A stretch of 64,000 nt of DNA from Aptenodytes patagonicus (taxonomy: Eukaryota > Chordata > Aves > Sphenisciformes > Spheniscidae). Positions 34,101-52,500 of this stretch are shown here, piece after piece. Location of the stretch: NCBI RefSeq assembly GCF_965638725.1, contig NC_134951.1, forward strand, positions 42,610,746 through 42,674,745, written 5' to 3'. The position numbers were made by a program, and so were the translations under genes. The notes under the pieces were generated by a model. It saw only the letters and a program-made list of their open reading frames with translations. It ran no database searches and was not told the origin of the DNA. Within the stretch, counting starts at the first letter, position 1, and each line of letters starts with the position of its first letter.

Positions 34101-37100
34101 AGTGTTTATGTCCTGTCTAATGCATCATACCAAGCATCAACGCTTTGATGGTCATTTTTACCTGGGTTGTGGCTATACAGCTGAGTAACATTACCAAAAA
34201 AAAGCAGAAAGCCTGAATTCCTTGCCTGTTAAATGAATTCTTCACAGTATAATTTATTTAGCTTAAACTTACTGTGGCTTTTATCTGAGAACTATATGTG
34301 AATGTTCAGTAGTTTTATGGAGAGGAGGGTATCACATGGCCTAACACATGTGCCTGATTCAGGACCTTGGTACTCTCCCCAGAGAAGCTGATGCCTCCAG
34401 AGGGTGACTGGAGGTGCCAGAGCTTGGAGCCGGACAGCAGGTAACGCAGAGCTTCCAGCTGCCTGCTGGAGGGAGCTGCCTGCCAGGCGAGCGCCTTCCT
34501 CCGGGTACTGCTGCTGAATGCCCAACAAAAGCCACGGCCAGCCGAATAAGGTTCAGTTCACATCAGTAATTCAAAGGCCAAAATCACTGTAGGAATATTG
34601 TAATTACCTGTAGTATTGAGAAAGCTAAAATTTACCTTTAAATCTAAACTTTATTATGGCATTAAAGGCATCCGAGCAATTGTAACTGTCCTACAGTTAC
34701 AGAAAACTGAAAAAATCCCCAACAGTCTATTTTTTATTAATTGGAACTGCGCGGTTACAATCCCATCACTTAACTGTCAAAGCAGTTTAAGCATCTTTAT
34801 GACACCCACAGTTATATCCCCATCGTATCTGGTATTTAAATGTAACGCGCTGCCACTCTCTACTGTATTTTGTTATGTGGTGGTATTTATATATTAAAAG
34901 AGAACTGTAAAGTGCAAAAAATCGAAGAGCTCCGGATTACAGTGTCGGAGTCCCTTACTACAGAGTTTGCTCTGTTAAACCTGTGAAATTTCTTACCCTC
35001 CGGAGTCTTCCTAGGAGCTGTGTTCCCTGCCTGAGATCTGAAGGGTGCCTAGATCAGAGGGGGCACTAGCTGCAGGATATTAACATATCACAGCTTAAGC
35101 TGATTGGGAACCCCGGTGTTGCAGGCAGAGGTTAGTCCTGGTCTGTGCCTCCACTTCCAACTGCCTTCCCAACAGCATTGCCCTGCTTACATCAGACTGT
35201 CTCACCCATCCAACTGAAAAATAAACTTTATTTTTCTTTTTTCTTTTCTGGCAATGTTAGTTTTCAGCTGGTCCAGGGAGCAAAATCAGCATACTCGAAG
35301 GCTGAGCAATTCTGAGTCTTCATGCAAGGAAGGCCACAGCGACCGCAAGTGAAACCAGGTCTCCCCTTGCCCCCTCCGTTTTGGAGGTGCAGTCTTATTT
35401 TAGCTCGAGTTTGTCTTTAAACCCCACTCTAAGGTATCTGGCTGTGTATTGTTGTAGTGAGCAAATTCAGTGCTGCACTTGTTTCTCTGCTCTTCCTTTT
35501 CAGTAGAAACTACCTTTTTCTTTCCAGAGGGGATGCTTTGAGTTTTGATATTATTCTGTTCCCAGTCAGAAACAATTTGCCCACTCATTAATGAAAGTAG
35601 AACCAAACAAAGGACCTTTTCCCTTCCATACTGAATTCCGTTAAAAAGATTTATAAGCTTGATCAGTATTTGAAGAATAACAATTGCTTTAATCTTTGCT
35701 GGAAAGCACGGCTGGGCTATTTGTTTCTCTCCGTCTCTCAGAGACGCAGCTGGCTAAGAAGTGTTATAGAAGACATACACATAATGTTATGAAACACAGA
35801 AGAGTCACTCTAACAGATTTTCGTTTTTAAAATGCATAGTGCCTTAAAACTGTTTTGGATTGTCAGTGGTAGGGTCCCAAACACTGCATGCTGCTGTCTG
35901 AAAACTCTGCTTTCTTTCAACGGGAACGATACAAATGAGCGATAGCAGCTGAAAAGCAGCATAAGGGTTCTCGAGACTGACGTGAGCTGAGCAACAACCA
36001 CACAGAAAGCTCTCAATGCCACCTCTGTCTAGCTGGAGATCTGTTTCTTCTTCTGCATTTATGTCCTTAATATGGCAATGCCGTTTCACATGCCTCGGTG
36101 CAATAATTGTTCCCCTCGCCATTAGCTGCGAGTAAGATGGAGGAAGTACTTCTAACTCCTAATTTTTGCTTTCCCTTCTCCTCCAGACTTGTTCAGGACA
36201 AAAAAAGTCCCAACTGTCAACTCTAATAAAATATCATGAAACTCACAGTGTATAAAACATTGTAAAAATCAGGCAAAACAGGAATGCAAATACACACTAG
36301 ACATTCATGTATGAAAACCCTAACAAAGACAAGACAGAAGTTGCCCCTCTCACTACAAGTCGTACCAGTGCTGAAGTCCCAATGTTGATGCAAAAATAAC
36401 TTTTTGTCCCCCCAACAGCTCTGTAACTGTGTGTCTCTAAAGGAGGGGTAAGTTTATCGGTAGCTCAAGGCATCCTATCTTTATTTTCAAGACAAGGTGA
36501 AGCTCTGTTCCTGTGTGGTACTTGAAATAAGCAGGAGCTGTGAGGTGAATCAGCAAAGATGCGGGCAGAGGCACGCTGCTGCTCCCCAGACTGCATTAGG
36601 CTGCCTATTGCATCCTAACGACGTCTGCGGGACACAGCATCAGATTTGCGCTGTTCCCTACAGAGGCTCTTCTGCAGCTCAAACGATAAGGAGATGCGAG
36701 TCTCAGGAAAAGCAGAAACTGCTATTAAGTTCTGAATGGCCACGGCATACAGCGCAATACCGAATGCGGAATCCCAAAGGAATTTATTTAAAGGGAAAAT
36801 AAATCTCAGTAACAGCCTTCGGTTTGGAAAAGGAAGGGTTTTTTGTGTGGTTACTTTTCAGGAGAGATACTCAGATATTAAGAGGATGGGTGACTCAGAA
36901 ATACCACAGATGTTTACAGTTCTACCTTTTATAGAGTCTCTTCCATAAAAAGATGCCAGACAACTTCATAAGCCTTGATGGATTGAGCATTTCAACATCC
37001 TGTTGGGTCAGATGATAGCAACATAATATTCACGTTAAAGATAAAATAAGACGCTTTCCCACAGTCATAAAGCAAAACTAGGAGCAGTAAGCAGTCCAAG

Positions 37101-38880
37101 CTTTTCTTCGCTGCAGAGTTACTCTGGTTAGTCAGCACCTGCTCAACGTACGCCGAGTACCAGCACTCACGTCAAAAACCAATCTCGTTCCTAAGTCCCT
37201 CTCTGCTTCTTCTCTTTCTACGCGTAAAGCCTTATCCCACAACTCTTCATATAGTGAATATTTTCTCTCTAGCTGATGGTGCTCTTTGTACTGTGTATGG
37301 TTTCTTCCCCCGTCAATGATGTCTGGGATTTACCTGTCCTTTATAAGAAAGATGGGAAGTTACAGACAACTAGCAGCAGTCTAACAATCCTTGCCACCAT
37401 TATCAGGCAAACGTGTTCTGGCATAAACCCATCCTACCACGACCTGGAAAATATTGTTATGACCCTGGCTGGCTTTGGGCCAGAAGTTTTATCTGCGTGG
37501 ATGGGGTCAGTTAATGACAGCAACTGCTGGGAAGAGGTGCACGTGCTGATAAGCGAGTGCACTGCTCAGTGCGGTGATGTAAATGCTTTGCATTCCCATA
37601 AACAATATGTCAATTACTTGGGAGCTGTATGCAGAATGTTTCCTACAGTACTGTAAAAATTCCCCCTTCCCTCAAGAAAACCAAGCTACCTTCCCAAAAA
37701 CGAAGGCTCACGCAAAAACCTTGTATCGGCTTCTTTCAATTACACAAACATCAAAACGAGAGCAGGAACCTTCGTTCAGAAGTGACTTTTTTTCTACGCA
37801 ATGGTTTCCAAACAAAATCAGCTGTGTGGCATGTGCTGCCAAAACAATAGCTACCAGATTAGCAGATGGTATGTTGTGAATTAAATGTTGACACAAAACC
37901 CAGACATACCACTCAATCTTCTCTTGATGCCAAAACTTATTTCCCTACTATTTTTCTCACCTCGTGATATTTACACACAGCAAAGAAATTCTTCAGATAC
38001 TCCATCTGGCTTTAGAAGGGACAAGTTAACCTGCAATATCCTATTACTCTGCCATCTTTCAAAGAAGATAACACAGTTTGATTACTGCAAAAGAAAACAT
38101 GGAGCAAATGGTCCTGAGAGCCTGGACGCCTCTACATTTATGTTTGTCCCCCTCTGCCTCCATGGCTGCAATAACCACATGCTCCACCAAAGTCCTCTCA
38201 CACACCCTCCAGATGCAGAAAAGCGTGAGCTGGGATTGCCGAGCCCAGAACTATGTATGTACTAATCCACCAGCTGGCTGCAGCTAAATCTCTGTAGTAT
38301 TATCCATTGCATCTCAGTTCTGCCCGCCTGTTACCTAGGGGAGCACTAATCTGGGTCTCTCCCTACCCCCCAGGGACTGTTTTTTCCAAAGTTTGAAGTT
38401 TCTACCCTTCTTTCTAACGCGGCTGAAACTGCTCAATGGCATCGAAGTCAGTAGAGACAGAAAGGGCAGCATGAGCAGGCAGATGCGGTCGCATGGGCTT
38501 CGTTTCTCTGGACTCCAGGTAATTTTGTTAATTTTACTGTTTACAAATAATAGAAAACAAAACACCACTGCAAAGTGGCATTTACATAACTGGGAATTTC
38601 CAGATGCCTGAAATCTTGAGTTCAGATCTAAATACCAGGAATTGGATGCTTAAATCGCAGCATACTTTTCTGCTCAAACAACTGCACTTCCAGCGATGCA
38701 TCTCCACATGAAACACCCCTTCCCGATCCCGGCACTTGGGATCAACAGACCGGGGAATCTCACCGCTTCTCTTTTTCCATTTCCCACATTTACAACGTAA
38801 TTGCTGCTAGCCCGAGTACCGAGATTCGCACCAACTGGACGAATCTTGTACAGCTCTCGGGGAGTTTACAGGGGGTTACA
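31107..38880. other. Intergenic region between CR1 and the SMIM8 CpG island
   Basis: No gene is supported. Open frames reach 126 codons (37276-37656, after a TTTCTCTCTAG acceptor-like site) without a recognisable domain. Composition is mixed and moderately AT-rich, with no tandem array. Distal 5' exons of GJB7 may be here, since human GJB7 has long upstream non-coding exons. Confidence 0.5.
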
Positions 38881-39660
38881 GGGTTACTGGCCGTTACCGG
38901 CGGCCAACAGTCAACGCCCACCGGCCGACGCCTGCTCCCGGGCCGGGGGGTCGCGGGGGATGGCGCCTGCCCGGGCGCTCAGGAGTGGCTCAGCGGTGAA
39001 CTGCGCCTCTTCCGAGCGAGCCAGCTTCTTCCCCCACCTCCCGCTGAGTATCTGGACCTGTGCTTGGGGAGGAAGACCCACGACCCCGGCCGAGGAGGAC
39101 ACGAACCTCCCGCCCGCCCAACCGATCCGCCGGCCGCCTGAGGGGACGGGCGGGGCGGGGCGGGGCGGGGCGGGCCGGGCCGGGCCGGGCCGGGCCCCGG
39201 CCGCTCTCCCGCCCCTCCCGCCCGCGCCGGCGGCCTCCGCTCAGGAGGGGGCGCGAGCGCGCAGGCGCAGGCCCGCCCCGTCCCGTCCCGTCCCCCACGA
39301 GGGGAGGCCCCGGTTGCGGCGCGGGGTGAGTAGCGGCGGGGGAGGGGCGGGAGGGGGGGCGCGCGCGCGGGACGGAGCCCGCTGGCCGCGAGGCGTTAAC
39401 CGTCATCCGCCGCCTCCTGAGGCGCCGTTGGTGCGCGGCGGCCTGGCCTTGCTCGTTATGTCCCGGGCGTCCCCGCCGGGCTTTTCCTTTGGGAAACTGC
39501 CTCCTTCGTGCCCGGCCTAAAGCTGGTAGTGGCGTCAGGAGCTCCCTCACCGCCCGGGGGGAGGTTTCTGCCCTTTCCCTCGCCGCCCTCACGGTTTGTA
39601 CTGCTCGGGGGCCGGTACGGGGAGGTCAGACTGAGCTGCTGGGCGGTTGTGCCTCACGCG
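38880..39660 (+). promoter_or_regulatory. SMIM8: CpG island, probable SMIM8 promoter
   Basis: An abrupt GC- and CpG-rich block with many GGGCGG/CCGCCC (Sp1/KLF-type) boxes. CGGGG units run from 39151 to 39170, followed by CGGGC units to about 39196, and a GCGCAGGCGCAGG stretch (NRF1-like) lies near 39257-39270. A strong donor GGTGAGTAG follows at 39325-39333, so a non-coding first exon probably ends at 39325. The first SMIM8 coding exon is 1.1 kb downstream. The island may be bidirectional and also serve GJB7, which is inference. Confidence 0.8.
39200..39325 (+). other. SMIM8: Putative non-coding first exon of SMIM8
   Basis: Placed only by its 3' boundary, a consensus donor GTGAGT at 39326 inside the CpG island. 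The acceptor of the next exon is at 40434-40435. The transcription start is unknown and the 5' coordinate is nominal. Confidence 0.4.
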
Positions 39661-40435
39661 TGTGGTGTCCCCCCTGTGCCTGGCAGTGCCTTGTGCCCGA
39701 GTGGTCCCCTTTAGCCGGCCTCCACGCTGCCTTGACCGCCCTGCTGTGTCTGGGGCCTTGCGGGAGGAGGCCCGGGGTGATTGCTGGGTTGGGTTTGTGA
39801 ATCCTGCCCCGGAGCCCCCAGCTGTGCTCCACTCGTGTAAACTAGGGGGCAGGGGTGTTCTTAGCATCGTGTCTCCTCTGCCCCCCAGTAAGCGGGGTTA
39901 ACCAAGGGCGTGTTTTGTTCACCTTTGCTCAGGTGGCATCTTGCAGATGACCTGCCCCTCATATGTGAAAATGAGACTTGAGTCTTAGGGCCGCTGGGGT
40001 GGGTGGGCAGAGTGACCACATTACAAGAGGGTGGAGGCTGTCTTGTCACACATAAGGTTATTTTAAAATAAATAAATAGATGTGCCCTGATACTAGGGTT
40101 TTTTTTAGCCTGAAGACTGCTGCTCGGTCCACTGGTAGCTAAAGCATTAGCCAAAGGCAAGTAAAAAACCCTAAGCCCATTATCAGGAGACTTACATTTG
40201 CTGTATAAAGATGTGCATCTCCAAAAGTTAATTTTAGGATGCACAAAATTGGCAAGGTGGAAAATCGGTGTGCTTAAGCTGGGAATGTTGGGTAACACCA
40301 AAGGTGATCCTTTAATATATACACAAACAAAAATTCATGCTATAAGTTACAAGCTGAGTGTAAACTCCTATTCAGTGAATGTAGTTCTTTTAGTTTTTTT
40401 ATAAAAATGACACCTATTTTTCATTCTGTTTTTAG
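39326..40435 (+). other. SMIM8: SMIM8 5' intron
   Basis: Runs from the donor in the CpG island to TTTTTAG at 40435. GC content falls steadily from left to right. No other feature was recognised. Confidence 0.5.
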
Positions 40436-40577
40436 GAAGTATTCAACATTAATTAAAATGTCTTCTACCAAACCTCCAAATGAAAATGAAACACCCAAAG
40501 AGAGAAAACCAGGACTGAGGAGTGTTCAAACAACTATGCTCTTCCGAGCTGTGAACCCAGAGCTTTTCATTAAACCT
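40436..40577 (+). CDS. SMIM8: SMIM8 first coding exon (coding part 40458-40577)
   Basis: The exon starts after TTTTTAG. Positions 40436-40457 are 5'UTR and the ATG is at 40458-40460; coding runs 120 nt (40 residues) to the GTAAGA donor at 40578. The N-terminus is polar and charged, with a conserved LRSVQTTMLFRAVNPELFIKP block at residues 20-40. This is small integral membrane protein 8 (formerly C6orf162), a short single-pass protein of unknown function. It ends in phase 0 and joins the exon at 41519. Confidence 0.95.
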
Positions 40578-41518
40578 GTAAGAGGCTCATTCTGAGAGAA
40601 GCTAAGTATGCTTGGAGAGACATGGTTGCTCTAAAATAATCATCGCAATTCTCTGTGCATTATATAACCATTTCTTGTTATGCAAACCACTCAGTAATGT
40701 AACTAAAAATATTTTTACTATTTTTCCACTCGGATTGTTAAGAGCCCAGAACATTACACTGTTTATTCCAGCTTTTATTTCACTTTTATATTGTCTGATT
40801 CTTTTGTACCTAGCCAAGTTGCTTTCAGAAAAACTGTTTACAGGCATATTACCCATGTAATTTGACAGGTTAAGTAATAGGAGTCCCCTTTAATATTTAA
40901 AAGGGAACAAATCATAAAATGCAAGCTTTTTGATATGAAAGGAGGGGATTTTTGGTAGCCTTTTGATATTTTGGATTTTTCTTTCTCTTGCTTTTTTAAT
41001 TAAGGTGATGATACTCAGGTTTTATTTACACTAGCAGAACCCAGCAAGACTGGATGAAATTTTGTGCATATAATAAAAGTAGATGTTGTGATGATAATAC
41101 ATGATCTGGTTTAGAGGAGTATAATCAAGGTTGCTTGGCAGGAGCAGGGTATGTTGTCCCAGTAGTATATCCAGGTGAATTATGTTAGAAGTTTGTAATA
41201 GTTACCTGTAGTAATTGGTTTTGGCCTGTTCATTCATGCTCAAGCAGCATTTGCGACCAGCAAAAGAGAGCGTACTGGGCAATGCGACGAGAGGCTGCTT
41301 TTTCATAGGGAATTCCTTTTACTATCAGAAAATCAGGCCTCCCTTCTTGCTGTTGTTAAAGTTGTTTGGATCAGTCTACAAGAAGGCAATGATGATTTTT
41401 GCAGATGTCACAATAGTTTACTGTTCACTTTCTAAACTAAGATTGAAGAATGTAATGTTTGTGATGAATGAAAAATGTTTTGACTAAAAATGTACTAATT
41501 TCTTTTTTTTTCGGTCAG
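40578..41518 (+). other. SMIM8: SMIM8 intron
   Basis: GTAAGA donor to the polypyrimidine tract and CGGTCAG at 41518. AT-rich; nothing else recognised. Confidence 0.85.
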
Positions 41519-41677
41519 AACAAACCTGTGATGGCATTTGGACTCGTAGCAATTACTCTCTGTGTGGCCTACCTTGGTTATTTGCATGCAACGGTAGAGA
41601 ATAAAAAGGACCTTTATGAAGCAATCGACAGTGAGGGGTCCAGGTATATGAGGAGGAAAACTTCCAAGTGGGACTGA
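41519..41677 (+). CDS. SMIM8: SMIM8 last coding exon
   Basis: Encodes 52 residues and TGA (41675-41677), giving a 92-residue protein against 97 as I recall for human. It holds the single membrane segment (about residues 44-64, [19 protein letters not shown]). A highly conserved C-terminal part follows, with [14 protein letters not shown] and the ending MRRKTSKWD. The shorter length comes from the poorly conserved N-terminus. The function is unknown. Confidence 0.95.
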   Translation, partial: NKPVMAFGLVAITLCVAYLGYLHATVENKKDLYEAIDSEGSRYMRRKTSKWD

Positions 41678-41826
41678 CAACGTAAGGAAGGAAATCAGTA
41701 AATCAGTCACAGAAATTTTCAAGGCAACTACTGGTTTTTTTTCTCTGTCCATTGAAATAATGGATAAATGTCTCTCTTGCTGTTTAATCCAATTTAAGTT
41801 CCTTTATAAAATGCTGTGCCTGTACA

Positions 41827-41832
41827 AATAAA
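41827..41832 (+). terminator. SMIM8: SMIM8 poly(A) signal
   Basis: Canonical AATAAA 150 nt after the stop codon, the first such hexamer downstream, implying a short 3'UTR. Confidence 0.7.
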
Positions 41833-44800
41833 TTGCAGTTAAGATACATGCGAACACAGAATTGATTTTAAGAATTGCTGTCTGCGATCTTCACAGTATG
41901 TCAGAAGACATGCAATTGACTCGGACGTGCAGTCAAGACTGGTAAATGCCTTAGAAATTTACATGATAGTTCAGCTCACTTCTCTCTTTGATTAAGTGAA
42001 AACAGGGGTTTGCCTTTTATTTTTTAAACAGAAGGCATAATGTAGTGTGTGTGAAAAGAAAAAGCTGATCTCTTGATCTGTTGAAAGTTGATGATTAACA
42101 GTGGTGCAAGTAAAATAATTTTAAGGCAAGAAAGATCTGATAAGGCAGTCATTGGAGGGTTTTATTTAATAAAGGAATTTGTAAAATACTGGCCAAAATA
42201 ATCCTTGGATGCTAATGTACTCTTCCTTACAAATGAAAAAAAAAATCAGTAGCTAGATAGAGGAGAAAAAGTGAAACGAGTGCTTCTGCCAAGAGAAAGG
42301 CAGGAAGAACTCAGCCATTACCGCTCCTGTTTGGCATCGGACAGCAGATCAGTGAACATACCAGTATCAGCTTGCCAACCAATATGTATAACCCCAGGTT
42401 AGCCAGAGCTTGTGGGATGTTCTTGACTCGTCAGCAGGACTGGTTTATTTAAGCTGCGTTCGAAAATTAAATTTCTCTATATTGCAAAGTACATTATGTA
42501 ACATTAATTTATTCTAGGTTACTGAACTCAAAATAAGGAACGGAAAGTCTAAAATCAACAGGTTCTTACAGACACAGAGAAAAGAATGTGTCGACCTGAA
42601 CAAGCCCAGTCTTGCCAAACAGCCCCGCTTGCGGGTTGGAGGTGACCCTCAGCAGTATGCTGGTTGGTGCTGCTGTGAGTGTGGCTGGACGGCAGGCGGG
42701 CGTTGTGGTGTTTCCTTAGCACATGAGGTGGTCCCCTGTGAGCCTTTACCTTGAGCAAACTGTACAGGTGAATACTTTGCTGTTCCAGCACTGAGGCCTT
42801 CTCCTATGAGCTCCTCCAGCTACTTCTGTGTGCCTGGCATTTCCTAGACAGTACCCCATTAACCAAACTCCAGAACACGTGGTGGGAGGGCGCATACCAG
42901 GCTGTGCCCTTTTTCCACCATGGATCCTTATTAATGTTCTGGTTGCATTTTTCCATTCTGGTCCTCATACTTACAGCCCCATCAAGGGCTCCCAGGAAGC
43001 TGAGAGACCTCTTTGTTAACCCTCTTCTGGCCAAGGTGGCTTCTGTCAAGCCAAAGAAGAAAGAACGTGCAGGGACATCTGCTTTGCCACTCTGGGAATT
43101 GCTTTGGGTTTTGTTACCGAAAGATTTTGGTTTTGAGGATAAAATAGGTGACTGACTGCCTTGAGGGATAGCAGTTGCTCTATGGGATTTCTCTGTATCT
43201 CCCTCTAAATCCTTCATTTTGAACCTGCAATTTTTCCTCCTATCCATGTTTTGCAGTTATCTGTATCTTAAATTCAGCTGGGCCTTGGTTTGGCTACCTC
43301 CTTCTTGAGAAGGGAAGTGAGCTCTACCTTTCATGAAGCTATAAAAAAAAAAAGGCATTTTTACAGCCTTTAAAAGCATATTCCCCTCTGTGGGCCTAGC
43401 TGCCTCACAACAGCAAGGTCTTGGGCAAATCCGAAAGCTTGCAGATGAGGAAACTACTTGCCTTTTGATCCGTGAAGGGCTTTCCAGGTGAATCGATCAA
43501 ATATTCAGAACTATCACATGCTGTGCATATCCTGTAGAATAGGTTTTGTTTGATAGGATGTGAATGGATCTTCAGAATTAATCCGTTCTTTTAAAAAGGG
43601 TCACACAGGATTTTAGTTCTCTTCCGTTCATTAAAATGCATGAGTCTTGGTCGTTTGCATGAATTTAACTCAATTATTCCAAAAACAGTGCTACAGTAAG
43701 CATTTTAACCTGTTTTTCTGCAGGCTTTTAAAATACACACTTTGATCCTTACACCTGCAGATGATTCGAAGTGAGAAAGCCCAGTCTCTCATTTTCACAT
43801 ATTTGGGAATAATGCAGGAGTTGGGTTCTCAAAATTTTGAATTCTGTTTTGTGAAGTGAATATGGATCTGGAAGTTACTGAGGGAAAAGGAGGGGGGGAG
43901 GTGAAAGAGAAAGGTGTGGGACTGACCTGGGCAGGGTCTAGGTGATGTGCATGCCAATGGCACTTCATAGAAAAGCTGTCTGAGATGGGGCCTCTTACCT
44001 GTTGGATGGGGTAAAGTCCTGTTAACCAGGTTAATTTAGAACTGCCCAGGCTGAAGGACTGTTTAGAGTGTTTAGACTTGTCCATATTATTAAGGAGCTT
44101 CTCCGTATTTATTTGTGGCAGCTGCTGTACAGGTAACTCTCTTAATGCTACAAAAATTATATATAAAAAGGAGATAAAGCAATGCAAATACAGAGAAGAA
44201 TGTAGTAAATTAATGGGTGTTATAGTAACAATACTGGCATTTGCTGTTTTAAGTCCCTGATTTATATCATAAAAACTATGTGTGTATAGGGATTAAAGGG
44301 AAGAAAACCCCACCCAAAGAAAACTACATCGGTAACAAAACCTGTTTGCTCAACTCTGAAAGCACTGCTCCCCTTACGCATCTGGAGGATAAGCAAACAG
44401 CACCAATACGGTTTCTTTTGTTCTGCTTTTCTCAATCTCATCTTTAATGTAGTAATAATTATCTACAATGGATGATAGGTGGCTTGACAGGAACTGTGAG
44501 TCAAAATGATTTCCCGGGCAGAGGCTCTTTCAGGTTTTTGCCAATTTCTTATTGTCTGCTGGCTTTCTCATCTTTACCAAGAGCAGCAACAAAATGCTGA
44601 TTCAAATATCTGAAACAGTAGCTATTGTACTGCTCCTAAAATCTCCTTAGACTACATGGTTTGAATAGGAACTGTTGACATTCAGCAACAAAAAAGTGCA
44701 TGAAAAAGCCAAAGCCTGCTGTGACGCTGCTTAACTATTACCATGGAAAGTTAGTTCTTTGTGAGCAAAGCCAGCCCTGCCTAGTGACAGTTGCTATGTA

Positions 44801-45060
44801 GGGAGCTGTACTAAGGCTGGAAGGGGTCACTTCGTGCAACCCTCCCTCATCATCTGCCTACAGCACGTTACTGAGCTGTCAGCATGTGTGAATCCTTATC
44901 TGAAGGCAAACATTTCAGCTAACTTGGTAAAAAGTAATAGTCAATGATTTTTCTCTCTTCGTCGGCTTGCGTGTTTCCTGTAGCCACAATAAGCGTTTAT
45001 GCCTGCAAGCAAGAGATCTATCAGGAATAGAGTTCTGACATTTTAGTAACTGTATTACAG
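41833..45060. other. Region between SMIM8 and the first C6orf163 coding exon
   Basis: No protein-coding exon is supported. It must contain the C6orf163 promoter and, because an acceptor (GTATTACAG) precedes the first coding exon, probably a non-coding first exon that I cannot place. Short homopurine or A-rich tracts occur near 43342-43353 and 43885-43897. Confidence 0.5.
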
Positions 45061-47350
<2,290 letters not shown>

Positions 47351-47445
47351 AGATTGGAGCAGACATTCAACAAGAACAACATGAAAAGAAGGAGGCAGAG
47401 ATACAAGAGCGCATTGAAAAAATTAAAGCTGAACTTTGGTCTCAG
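47351..47445 (+). CDS. C6orf163: C6orf163 homologue, coding exon 2
   Basis: This 95-nt exon starts at codon position 2 and ends in phase 0 before GTAAAT. Product E-IGADIQQEQHEKKEAEIQ then ERIEKIKAELWSQ: strongly charged heptad-like helix, the start of the coiled coil. Phase fits both neighbours. Confidence 0.88.
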
Positions 47446-48012
47446 GTAAATTAAATTATGCTCCTGCCATTTAAATGATTATTCTTCTTTGGAATAATTG
47501 CTATAGCGTAAAGACAGCTAATGAAGAACTTTGAGGTCACTGCTATAGAGCTGTCATAAATTTCAGCTCCTCCTTTGCAGATTTCTGTGTGCACATATTT
47601 CCCCAGCTTCTGATCACAACAAAGCATACTTTGAATTAATAACAAATTTTACATCTGGTCTGAAAATGGCCTCTAAAGCACACAGAAGTTATCGGTTGTT
47701 AAAGCTGTTCCCCATAGTGCTATATAAGATTCTGAAACTGCCCTTTATGTTATATATATGTATAGTGGTTACAACTGTGGCGGCTCAGTTGTAACATTCC
47801 TGTTAAAATGTGTGGCCACATTTTAACAGGAATCACTGCAATAAAACTGCCAAATGGGCCAAAATGTATTTTGCCATCTGGTTTTAAATTTAACTTGCTC
47901 TGATTTCTTAAATAGAAAATACAGAACTATTGATTATGTAACCTCTGCTTCGTCTTAATAGGATGTTAATAGAATGTGAGCAGCTATACTTAAATAATAA
48001 CTTGTTTTAAAG
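47446..48012 (+). other. C6orf163: C6orf163 intron 2
   Basis: Short intron from GTAAAT to GTTTTAAAG. It contains the two adjacent perfect inverted repeats at 47768-47833, listed separately. Confidence 0.8.
47768..47833. repeat. Two back-to-back perfect hairpins
   Basis: First inverted repeat: GTTACAACTG at 47768-47777 pairs with CAGTTGTAAC at 47786-47795, with an 8-nt loop. Second: a 17-bp perfect arm at 47796-47812 pairs with 47817-47833, with a 4-nt loop TGGC. The two abut with no spacer. They lie in C6orf163 intron 2. Confidence 0.9.
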
Positions 48013-48120
48013 GCTGAAATGCACAAGGAAGATGCAGTGGATAAAGCTCTCAAAGAGGCAGCCGCTAACCACAGTGCATTTGTACAAGACCTTAAACAAA
48101 AACTTGAAAAGGAGTTAAGG
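48013..48120 (+). CDS. C6orf163: C6orf163 homologue, coding exon 3
   Basis: This 108-nt, 36-codon exon (phase 0 to 0) lies between GTTTTAAAG and GTATGA. Product AEMHKEDAVDKALKEAAANH then SAFVQDLKQKLEKELR, a continuing charged coiled coil. The donor GTATGA is acceptable but not strong. Confidence 0.86.
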
Positions 48121-51984
<3,864 letters not shown>

Positions 51985-52447
51985 AAAGCACTTAGAGCAA
52001 CTCAAAGAAGAAAGTATGTTAGCTGAGGAACTATATCATAAGGGTATAGAGCAATTAAACAAAGAAAAACATCATGAGATTAATATCGCGCTGAGTATCA
52101 CACGAAAAGAGAATCAGATTGAGACTGAAAAACAGCTCAAAGAAGCAGAGACCCTACATCTTGATGAGTTGGAAAAAGTGATGGTTACGCTGAAAGCAGC
52201 AGCAGAACAGGTAAAGACTCTCACGCAAAAACTGGAAAAGATGACGGATTGGAAGGACAGCCTGGAAACTGAAATACAAGCAACAAGACAAGCTTTTCAA
52301 AAGTATATTGATGCCACATTTCCTAACCTGTCCCCTGGACAAGCAGATTTTATTCTACCATTCAGAAAAGCATTTGAGCAGAAAGACACCCCAGAAGAAG
52401 CAGAGGACAGTGACAAGGAATGTAAGAGAACTAGTATTGAAGTGTGA
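51985..52447 (+). CDS. C6orf163: C6orf163 homologue, last coding exon
   Basis: Begins with the last base of a split Arg codon after CCAAATAG and ends TGA at 52445-52447 (463 nt). It continues the coiled coil (KHLEQLKEESMLAEELYHKG to about KAAAEQVKTLTQKLEK). A conserved C-terminal non-helical motif follows, with QKYIDATFPNLSPGQADFIL then PFRKAFEQ, and an acidic tail. The full protein is 338 residues against 329 as I recall for human C6orf163. The function is unknown; the coiled coil suggests a structural role, which is inference. Confidence 0.9.
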
Positions 52448-52494
52448 GATTCACAGCCATAGGTAAACAGAACTACAAATAGGTGATGCTGAAA

Positions 52495-52500
52495 AATAAA
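52495..52500 (+). terminator. C6orf163: C6orf163 poly(A) signal
   Basis: AATAAA 48 nt after the stop codon, followed within 30 nt by GT-rich sequence (TGTATGAGTGTGG). Confidence 0.75.

Noticed and set aside
38801-39592. Open frames of 239 codons (+) and 200 codons (-) in the CpG island
   Set aside because: Stop codons are rare in GC-rich DNA; the products are low-complexity Pro/Arg/Ala/Gly and span the likely promoter and first donor site.
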